This document shows positions 27,182 through 34,306 of a stretch of DNA of 34,306 bases, piece by piece. Origin of the DNA: Phoronis australis (Eukaryota; Phoronida; Phoronidae). Within the stretch, counting starts at the first letter, position 1. Each line of letters opens with the position of its first letter. A program made the position numbers and the translations under genes. The stretch spans positions 528,441-562,746 of the forward strand of contig NMRA01000113.1 in assembly GCA_002633005.1 (NCBI GenBank), read 5' to 3'. A model generated the notes under the pieces. That model saw only the letters and a program-made list of their open reading frames with translations, was not told where the DNA came from and did not search any database.

Positions 27182-27216
27182 ATTATTGTCACACGGTGTC
27201 ACCGTGTGACAATAAT
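27182..27216. repeat. Perfect palindrome with 17-nt arms
   Basis: ATTATTGTCACACGGTG, one T, then the exact reverse complement. It is flanked on the left by GCGCAGAGTTC and on the right by CCTTCTAGTTCTTC. A diverged version sits at about 28378-28404, in the same flanking context. This looks like a terminal structure of a repeat family. Confidence 0.9.
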
Positions 27217-27367
27217 CCTTCTAGTTCTTCTTATTCCTATTCTTCTTCCGACCAACTTTGAGGCTTAATAACTCCAAATTGGGTGCAGGTACGGTCTTTA
27301 AATTCAGCATATGATTTTTGACAGTATATAAATTTTGATTCGTTATATAATCATATTACATATTGCA

Positions 27368-28400
27368 CCGGAAGAGGTCGTTTGGTGCAAAGGTCATCTA
27401 ATTTTCAAAATGCTACTCCTTCTTTATTTTATAAGCTATTCTTTTTGAATTTGGTACACAGGTATGAGTCAATAAGGCAATTTAAAAATTACTTTTTTAA
27501 GTAATTGGGTCATCCAATCAGGTTAAACAGGTCAAAGGTCATTAGGTGCAAACTAAGATTTTGAGCTAGACACTTCAAATTCACAAGTCTAATTGGCACA
27601 GGTAATTCAATTTGGAATATAAAGTTTCAGGTCATTTAGTGCAAACATGAATCAGGTGCATTTTTATTCTGAAAATTTGACCTTTTCATTCACCAAGTAT
27701 TCTGATGTGTCAAGCGTTAGACAACTGTGATTCTCAACATTTAACACATTTTTCATGGGCTTTGCAATAATACCCCTAAAGACGCTTATAATGCACTGGA
27801 TAGGGTCAATTAGTGCAAAGGTCTTCTAACGTTCAAAACATTATATTTTACGTTTTTCAAAGAATTCTTTTCAATTTCAGCACACTGGTTTAAGTCAACA
27901 TGCCAATTGGATATCCTACTTTACTTTGCAATAGGCCTAACCAATCAGAAAAAATAGGTCAAAGGTCATTGAGTGCAAACTAAAATTTCGAGCCAGAGAC
28001 TTCAGAATTACACATCTGTCTACTAAGTGCGATTTAATTGAGTTTGAATTCTAAATTTTCAGGTCATTTGGTTCACCCATGGAGTCATTAGGTGCATTTT
28101 TCTTCTGAAAGTTTGACCACTTCATTCATCTTGTATTCTGAAGTGCTTAAAGTAAAACATCTGTGATTATTAGCAAGAACCACACATTTAATCGAGTTAA
28201 CAATTACTCCCTCATCGGGGCTCACAATGCACCGGAAGAGGTCAATTAGTGGAAAGGTCATCAAAAAATCAATATCTAATTTCTCCTACAATTTTAAAGA
28301 AATCCTTTTCATATTGGTAAACGGGTTGCTGTCAGTAACTTCCCGTAATAATTCCAGAAATACGCACGCGCAGAGTACGTTATTGTTACGCCGTGACAAT
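27368..28400. repeat. About 430-bp tandem monomers
   Basis: Two successive diverged monomers (about 27368-27812 and 27813-28250), followed by a third partial one. All share phrases such as AGGTCAAAGGTCATT, GTGCAAACTAA, TCAGGTCATTTRGT, GGTGCATTTTT and TAATGCACYGGA-AGGGTCAATTAGTG. The partial terminal unit is also present at the end of each 2.4-kb block (24690-24826; 27020-27160). The region is a repeat element or long-monomer satellite without coding capacity. Confidence 0.75.
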
Positions 28401-28404
28401 AATC

Positions 28405-28819
28405 TTTCTAGTTCTAAAATGAAGTTGTTTGATTGACCTCACGCACGACCAAGCAGCCTCCCTTATTGTCTTTGGATATAGTGTGTTACTGACTTCCTGT
28501 GTCGCACGCGCTGTCACACCATGGTGTATTACAGAGGTACTATCCGATATTTCTTGGATGAAAAATTTAAGGTGGCGCTATCCCAAATTTTTGAGTTTAG
28601 AAAAAGTGGCCATAGTGAGTTCATAGTTCCTCGTGATAACGTGTAACATGCAAAACCTGCTTTTCTGAAGCCCAAAAAGTACCTCCTAATTTAAAAAGGG
28701 GCATATGCCGCAAATACGTAACTTAATTTAGCATGGAATGTGGGTTGAATGGAACTTTAAATGAAAATATCTCGAATGACATTGCATTTTCAATTTCAAT
28801 TGTGACATGATTTTTTCAG
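28405..28819. other. Unassigned spacer before the Harbinger exons
   Basis: About 400 bases without recognised content. A 65-codon open frame at 28429-28626 has no recognisable motif. Confidence 0.45.
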
Positions 28820-28982
28820 ATTTACAGATATAGTCAGTGGCAAAATGGCCAGGCTCCACACACGATTCGTTCATGTGGGCAAATTGTGGCCTCGAGGAAA
28901 AATTCTCAAGAGACTTAATCAGAGATGCGTGGTTACTCGGAGACTGGATACCCCATGAAGCCCTACCTAATGACGCCTTTAG
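28820..28982 (+). pseudogene. Harbinger (HARBI1-type) transposase, exon 1, broken
   Basis: After acceptor GATTTTTTCAG it reads FTDIVSGK, then with one base too many WPGSTHDSFMW, then FSRDLIRDAWLLGD, and after a second one-base shift GYPMKPYLMTPL, ending at donor GTATGA. WPGSTHDS and LLGD-x-GYP carry two catalytic acidic residues of the DDE nuclease of Harbinger transposases and the domesticated HARBI1. The two shifts make it non-functional as written. Confidence 0.75.
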
Positions 28983-29118
28983 GTATGACTAATATCATAT
29001 TTCAAACCAGACCATTGTTAATTTATGTAGTAAACAATTTTGTATTCCAACATGCTAGCTGATCGAGAGCAAGTCGTTAAACAATATATCGTGTAACATT
29101 AATTTCTTCCACTCCCAG

Positions 29119-29218
29119 GGGACCCACAGACAAGAAATGAAATTAATTACAACAACAGCCATACAAAGGCAAGGCAAGTTGTGGAGCGGGCACTAGGTGT
29201 TGCAAAAAAGCGATTCAG
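29119..29218 (+). pseudogene. Harbinger transposase, exon 2
   Basis: Between acceptor CTTCCACTCCCAG and donor GTATGT it reads DPQTRNEINYNNSHTKAR then QVVERALGVAKKRFR. The N-x-x-H-x-x-[TA]-R-x-V-V-E-R-x-[IL]-G-x-x-K-x-R-F block follows GYP..LMTP in the family and carries the third acidic residue (E of VER). It joins exon 1 in phase 1. Confidence 0.78.
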
Positions 29219-29561
29219 GTATGTTAATTTTTTCACACCATATCCACATAGAAAGGGCAGAATCAAGTGTCATGAAACACTTTCAATAGTTCTAATTGAC
29301 TTACTAAATATTAGATGAAAAACGAACATATACAAAGTTCAACATTCAATATGAAAATTCAAGAATGAACTGTTTTCTGTTGAAGGCTAAACAAGCATAT
29401 TGGTGTCAGTCATATTGACATTACCAGACATATTACATTTGATTTAAAAGCACACTTTGAAGTAACAGACTTAAAAATGTTTGCAATATTAATTAAATTA
29501 AACTCTGGCAACATTCAGGAGTTCGGTGTAAACACAGAATAAACACAGGGTGATAATATAT
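29219..29561. other. Unassigned spacer
   Basis: About 340 AT-rich bases between the Harbinger exon and the LTR. No further transposase exon was recognised. Confidence 0.45.
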
Positions 29562-29916
29562 TGTGACGGATGCGCCCTCCCTTTGTGAATTATAGAGTTA
29601 CAGTTTCGCGCCATTTTATTAATTGACTCTTCTAATAGGGGTGTTTTATTACGTCACTTATGTTTTGGACTCACCCTCACGTGCATTCGTTTAGTTATAA
29701 AAAGCCGCGCACAAGCAGTTTTGGCGGGCTGTCTGGGGTTTGAAACCCGCTCCAGTCAGACTCTTAAAAACATGAGTGACGTCTTGTACGACTACTATAG
29801 TTTCGTCTAAAAGTTTTAGGGTTGCTTCATAGTCTCTGATAAATTCTTTCTCATAACTACTGTTTGTAATTTTCGACAACATCAATAAATTAAAATGAAT
29901 TTTTAATCAATTCGAA
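29562..29916 (+). mobile_element. LTR-like segment of a Gypsy element
   Basis: Begins TGTGACGGATGCGCCC, has TATAAAAAG at 29696-29704, a GC-rich stretch after it (GTTTGAAACCCGCTCC) and AATAAA at 29884-29889, as expected for U3-R-U5 order. It ends at the N, so its right border is unknown. No second copy was found downstream of 31560. Confidence 0.5.
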
Positions 29917-29917
29917 N
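29917..29917. other. Single N, contig join
   Basis: Isolated N between the LTR-like segment and integrase. The missing part of the retroelement (gag to RNase H) may have been lost here. Confidence 0.8.
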
Positions 29918-29925
29918 ATAATAAC

Positions 29926-30991
29926 AACAGGACAGCTGGTCATCTCGGAAGAGAGAGAACCCTGAGAGCTGTGAGGTCCCGCTACTATTGGCCAGGTCTA
30001 CTTGGTGATGTCACATGGTGGTGTCGCAAATGCGACATGTGCGCACGCCGCAAGTCTGGACCAGGGCGTGGACGGGCCCCTCTAAAGCAAAGCAGAGTGG
30101 GTGCTCCCTTCCAACGAGTTGCCATCGATATCTTGGGGCCATTACCTGAGACAGAAAACAGGAACAAGTACATCATGGTACTTGGCGATTACTTCAGCAA
30201 GTGGACAGAAGCTTTCAGTCTGCCTGATCATACGGCCTACACTGTTGCTGACACTCTCGTTAAAGAAGTTATTTGTCTATTTGGTACTCCCAAATTCATA
30301 CATACCGATCAAGGTAGAGAATTTGAGAGTGAACTTATGTCTCAACTCTGTTCCTTGCTCGAAATCTCGAAAACCAGAACTACGCCACACAGACCACAGT
30401 CTGACGACATGGTTGAGAGATTTAACCGAACTGTCCAGCAAATGCTTGCCATGTTTGTCGACGAAAACTGCCAAGACTGGGACGATCACCTGCCTTACGT
30501 TATGCTGGCGTACCGTTCCACGGTGCATGACAGTACAGGGTGTTCTCCCTTTCGAATGTTATTTGGACACGAGGTGTCACTTCCCATTGACGTCATGCTG
30601 GAAAACCCCAAGGATTCCCGACATGAGACAGACGTACCGTGTTTGACTGCTTACGCAGAGTGGTTAAAGTTCACATTGATGTTTACACACACGAGTTTGC
30701 TCGTGAGAAACTAAAAGCAAGTGCGTCCAGGCAAAAGTCATATTACTTTAACTCAGAGCGTTTAAAGAGGGTGATTTGGGCTTTCGTTGGTATCCAACCA
30801 CTGCTAATCAGAAATTAGTGTTGGGTTGGACAGGGCCCTATCTCGTTATTAAAAAGATAACCGAATTTTTGTATATAATTCAAGGTGAGAGATCCGGACC
30901 CTTGATTACGGTTCACGTAGACCACCTTAAGCCCTGTTTTAACTCAGATGTCCGAGACTGGCGACAACCAGATAATCATTTTAGCAATTAA
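29926..30991 (+). pseudogene. Ty3/Gypsy integrase and GPY/F module, frameshifted
   Basis: Integrase inserts element cDNA into host DNA. It reads in from the gap with TAGHLGRERTL (His of the HHCC zinc fold), YYWPGL, then CRKCDMC. The catalytic core shows D in VAIDILGP and D in HTDQGREF, with E exactly 35 residues later in VERFNRT (D,D-35-E). The usual PQSDG reads PQSDD. Frame is lost near 30655 and again near 30768. The GPY/F module follows as LVLGWTGPYLVIKKITEF, then VHVDHLKPC. Upstream protease, reverse transcriptase and RNase H are absent. The frameshifts make it a pseudogene. Confidence 0.88.
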
Positions 30992-30993
30992 AA

Positions 30994-31158
30994 TCAAATG
31001 ATCCTCCCAGTGAGGAAACCGATAACCAATGTGGTGGTGAAACCGAGAACAATCTGGATAGCTGCATTCCCACTGAGCCCCCCAGTGTGGGCAGGGATGT
31101 CTATCTATCCCGGAGAGGTCGAGTTATTAAGAAACCGCCTCGATTTATGTCCCCTTGA
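30994..31158 (+). pseudogene. C-terminal tail of Gypsy Pol in another frame
   Basis: In a frame different from the GPY/F piece, reads PSEETDNQCGGETENN then SRRGRVIKKPPRF and TGA at 31156-31158. A basic RRGRVIKKPPRF-like end is typical after the GPY/F module, so a third frameshift lies near 30990. Confidence 0.6.
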
Positions 31159-31564
31159 TTCAGTTTACACGTGTCATTGCAGAGAATTGCATCCAGAGGC
31201 TGGAGAGTACGAGGAGATCGTAGAGAAGAGTTTGAGGCAATACGGATGCAGAGAGTGTAGTAAAGAATTCACACAGGTTTCGCAGCTTATCTACCACGAG
31301 GCAACATGCTGCCGCACTACTATTTTGTACACTTGCTCATGCGGTTTCAGGTCTCCTAGGGCCCACCAGACCCGTCGCCACCAGAGGAAGGCACAGCACT
31401 CAGAACCCTATCGGAAAGAAGAGATCGCCAACAAGCACCATTGGCGGAGGGTGTGGGACGCGAAGCGGTGGGCCAGGATGGGCGAGCTCTATAGGGAGAG
31501 GGCACCCTTCAAAGATGTTGAGTTAGAGAAGTTTGGTGGGGACGTAGGCCGATTGTTAGAATGA
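30998..31564 (+). CDS. 188-codon zinc-finger reading frame overlapping the Pol tail
   Basis: ATG at 30998, TGA at 31562-31564. From about codon 50 it is cysteine/histidine rich: VYTCHCRELH, then YGCRECSKEFTQVSQLIYHE with TCC (C-x2-C-x12-H-x3-C, a C2HC-type finger). Next come YTCSCGFRSPRAHQTRRHQR (C-x-C-x8-H-x4-H) and a basic-aromatic tail, HHWRRVWDAKRWARM. The first 50 codons overlap the Pol tail in a different frame and may not be coding. The region is GC-richer than its surroundings. It may be an accessory ORF of the Gypsy element or a captured host exon. Function is unknown. Confidence 0.5.
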   Translation: MILPVRKPITNVVVKPRTIWIAAFPLSPPVWAGMSIYPGEVELLRNRLDLCPLDSVYTCHCRELHPEAGEYEEIVEKSLRQYGCRECSKEFTQVSQLIYHEATCCRTTILYTCSCGFRSPRAHQTRRHQRKAQHSEPYRKEEIANKHHWRRVWDAKRWARMGELYRERAPFKDVELEKFGGDVGRLLE

Positions 31565-32746
31565 GAGAGAACTCTAGTTGCATTTATTGGTGTTTAAGTT
31601 TTACGTTGTTATTGTTGTTGTTAATCGTTTCCGAGTTAATTGTTGTCATTTTCTATGCAGACATTATATCTCTATTTTATTATGGTCCTACCGGTCAGGT
31701 CTTTGTGTATGTGAATTACTAGAGTTATTGATGTCATTTAAACTATCTTGAGTACCTTGTTGAAGTTGTCGCTCACTGTCACTACTGTATAATTTTGATC
31801 TATGTTAAATAATTTACATTAGATCTGAGGGGTAGGATTTTTCATCATTTGATATAGTCTCTGGTACCCATTTTATTGCCTGACTTATATTTATCTGGAT
31901 TTTGACTCGTCACTCTCAGCAACATTTCTCTATCTGCCTACTAAATTACACGGAGAGAACCCCAGCCGGGATGTGCTGTTCAAGATTGTAGAAATGTCCA
32001 TTTTTACTCACCATAGTTTTCCCACGGCATTTAGCCCATTGTAGTAGTGTATTCCTCAAGATTTCATCTTCCGGGTCTTTTACAACCAAAAATGCACCCT
32101 ACTTCAAGATTTTTGGTACGAAATGGACCCTGCCACATTTTTGTTTTTCACTCAAAAAGTGACCCTCTTGAGTGGCTCTGGCTGTTTTTAAGCTCAGAAT
32201 CTAATTTAGTTTGAGTCTGACTGATGCTGCCACCTTTTGGCAATATTGTTGTATGATACCGCCACCAGTTGGCGACCTTGGTTATTAGTTCAGAATACAT
32301 TTTGTCACAAAGCTGAATGGACGTCTTTTATTCCTGTCTTGTTTCGTATTCTCGTCTCTAGTTTCAATATTCGCGGTCACACTGGCACATCTGTAGAGTA
32401 CGTACCCTGGGGTACTTCTAAAGTCTATTTCTTCGACTATTCTTACTATAATTATTATTACGTTATTTTGTTATTATTAATCTGATGAACAATGCTTTTT
32501 TGGTCACAATGATGATAAAGGCAGATTCAGGTTTCAAAACAATGCTGCTAATTTCGCGCTGGAGAAAGGCCGTTTTATAAGCGAGATCTTGTAATCGAAA
32601 ATTTACAGTACTTTGCGGAAACTTTGTAGGTGGTGAATCATGAGATTGCACATGGGGGTTGAAAAGGGGCGCTGGGCTTGTGCCTGTTTCTTAACATTGC
32701 TAAAATAATTTCTAAATATACCATTTCCTCTTTACACGCAAATGAG
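31565..32746. other. Unassigned DNA after the Gypsy piece
   Basis: About 1.2 kb, AT-rich, with ATTATTATTA-type simple sequence at 32447-32480. No LTR copy, RNA gene or conserved reading frame was recognised. Confidence 0.5.
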
Positions 32747-32939
32747 ACTGGTTGCCTATCGAGTAATATTTGACTGGTTGCAACGAGGAAAAAAGTTGGG
32801 GCGCAAAAGACGAACAGTGCTGCCTTCTTGCCCTGTGATGGCAATCCGGAATCGCTTTCTAGCAGAGGATGACTACACTGGATTTCGTTTGGCCGATTTG
32901 GACTTTGAGTACACAGTTTTCGTGGGTCAAATTACCTAA
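32747..32939 (+). CDS. Exon encoding a P2X7-type C-terminal 'ballast' tail
   Basis: Reads LVAYRVIFDWL, GRKRRTVLPSCPVMAIRNRF, then DDYTGFRLADLDF, and stops with TAA at 32937-32939. Vertebrate P2X7 receptors end with the same order: AYR, an aromatic W, LPSC-x4-IR-x-x-FP, Y-x-GF. The motif also occurs in many invertebrate proteins without a channel domain. The start is set at the first AG (ATGAG|ACTGG); an ATG at 32742 is an alternative. No channel or earlier ballast exon was recognised upstream, so the rest of the gene is missing or too diverged. Confidence 0.5.
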
Positions 32940-33765
32940 CACATTTTATGTTTTACGGATACAAGTGCCCCTTATTTGTAACTACCTTCTGCCATTGTTT
33001 AATTGTTTCAAAAATAGATTAGGCTTCACTTACACATACCTTACTTTCTTTAATTCCAGTTTACAGGGAACCTGACATTCATTTATTGCCAAGGTGATAA
33101 TTTCACTTTTGAGTACTATAACTTGAATTCACACTGGGAAATTACAGGCTGACTCATTCAGTCAGAACATTTTTATTCTCCCACAGTTCACAGAGGACGA
33201 GTGCAGAAGTTTTCCAAAAACTGTTGATGAAATCTCTACTCATCTAAACTTGGCAACTTTTTGGAGGAAATATTTTGAGAAATTTTCAAATGATTAATTA
33301 CCTTTATTTCCTGAAGTTCTTAATTCAAGACTTTTGCCACAACTGTGAAGAAGTTAGACCAATTTCGATGCTAGTCATCAACTTTTTTGAAGGTTAGAGA
33401 CACAAGCTCCACTTTGTACTTAATCCCTTCTAAATGAGAGCGTAGAAGACCAAAATCACAGAAAACTTGATGCTTTGACAGAAGACAAAAGAGTAAGTGT
33501 AATTAAAGCAACAATCCATCTTGGACGGAAGCACCATGACTTCAGAAGAATCCAAGTAGCTATCTCTATCCCTCTCCCTCTCTTTCCCACTACTCTTCTC
33601 CCCTTCACCCTGAACACATCGAGCAAATTTTTGAGAAAGAGCGCATCGCTCGATACGTGGGGATGTTTTAATATATTTTAGTACCAACGCTCGTCATTAT
33701 TTTTTACTAGTTTTACTATTTCATGTGAAATCACAGATCATGAAAAATCGCAGGAAACTCACTGT
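32940..33765. other. Unassigned, with one pyrimidine-rich tract
   Basis: About 830 bases. The only clear texture is a C/T-rich stretch at 33567-33610 and a short hairpin-like GAGCGCATCGCTC at 33640-33652. It may be the 5' region of the LINE that follows. Confidence 0.4.
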
Positions 33766-34306
33766 ATAAGATATGTTTATGACTGAAGATTTTTCGCAAC
33801 GTGTCCGTGCAGCCCGAAAAAAGTTGTGGCATTTCTCAAAGACAGAGCAACTTGACAATGCCAACATTCCGTTTGATAAACATAATAACAGTCTACATTT
33901 ATGGAGAATTGGAAAACCAAGTCAAAGTAAAGCGCTGGTGACAAAGGAGCCCTCAACAATGGTCACAGTTGAATGCTGATCCAAGTCAATGAGAATAGAA
34001 AACATGCAGATGCCAACAGTTCCAGGTAAAACTGGAATGTCAACGGACTGAAGAATAACATACAACACCACATAGTAAATTACTTGAAAACTGTTGACAT
34101 TGTTGCTTACAGGATACATGGGGTGATTATAAGAATGAACTTAATAGCAACATTTGATAAAGTGGAGAACACGGAGAAGGAGATTTAGGAACTAAGGACT
34201 ATATTGTTTTTCGTCAAAATTGAGTACGCTAAGTTTGTATCAGGACTTAAGTCGAACTCAGAAATATCAAGTGCTTAAAAATTCAAGGTCTTGAAAAATG
34301 TTAATC
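33766..34306 (+). pseudogene. LINE ORF2 5' end (L1/Tx1-like endonuclease), runs off window
   Basis: Reads EDFSQRVRAARKKLWHFSKT, typical of the linker before the endonuclease in these LINEs. After a stop at 33977-33979 and shifts comes WNVNGLKNNIQHHIVNYLKT then VDIVA, and in the next frame LQDTWGDYKNEL. WNVNGL and LQ-[ED]-T-W are the start of the apurinic/apyrimidinic-type endonuclease; the usual catalytic Glu of LQET is Asp in this reading. Multiple stops show decay. Same superfamily as the 3' relic at 17400-18480. Confidence 0.7.

Noticed and set aside
30101-30646. 181-codon open frame overlapping integrase
   Set aside because: Out of frame with the D,D-35-E integrase and without motifs. 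It is open only because the integrase codons leave few stops in this frame.

Overview
This is a window of animal nuclear genome. Genes are split into short exons separated by AT-rich introns with GT..AG borders, and there is a dense load of decayed metazoan-type transposons (L1/Tx1-like LINEs, Ty3/Gypsy, Harbinger, a tRNA-derived SINE). The repeats and the apparently high heterozygosity fit a marine invertebrate such as a lancelet, mollusc or other outbred species, but the exact phylum cannot be read from the sequence. Single N symbols at 24827 and 29917 look like contig joins.

1-16660: the left half is one plus-strand gene, mitochondrial leucyl-tRNA synthetase (LARS2). Its 5' end lies outside the window. 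I resolve 21 coding exons with consistent splice phases from 39 to the stop at 16441 (881 codons plus stop). They carry the HIGH-type motif (HMGH), the CP1 editing insert, a four-cysteine zinc module, KMSKS, the anticodon-binding helices and a C-terminal domain. Two AATAAA signals follow. Introns hold a SINE with a duplicated head, a 10-copy 15-bp minisatellite, 50-bp and 70-bp tandem repeats, and a triplicated 3' splice site in front of exon 12.

16660-22380: a transposon graveyard. It holds the 3' part of an L1/Tx1-like LINE (about 17400-18480), three separate retrotransposon Gag relics (19910-21580), and then two exon-like pieces of a damaged OB-fold (RPA-like) gene.

22381-27160: a 2.4-kb block occurs twice, with the single N exactly between the copies. 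It is most simply two overlapping haplotype contigs laid end to end. Each copy contains an OB-fold segment resembling replication protein A and a candidate last exon, so the broken RPA-like gene of 21730-24353 is partly repeated at 25562-26687.

27160-28420: a repeat region with about 430-bp monomers and a perfect 17-nt-arm palindrome.

28820-29218: two exons of a Harbinger (HARBI1-type) transposase with frameshifts.

29562-31564: pieces of a Ty3/Gypsy element, namely a solo-looking LTR, the gap, integrase with a D,D-35-E core, a GPY/F module, and an unusual zinc-finger reading frame overlapping the Pol tail.

31565-34306: mostly unassigned. It contains one exon resembling the C-terminal 'ballast' tail of P2X7 receptors (32747-32939). 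At the right edge is the start of an L1/Tx1-like ORF2 endonuclease, which runs off the window.

Only LARS2 looks like an intact host gene. The RPA-like gene is broken, and the P2X7-tail exon could belong to a host gene or to a mobile family.
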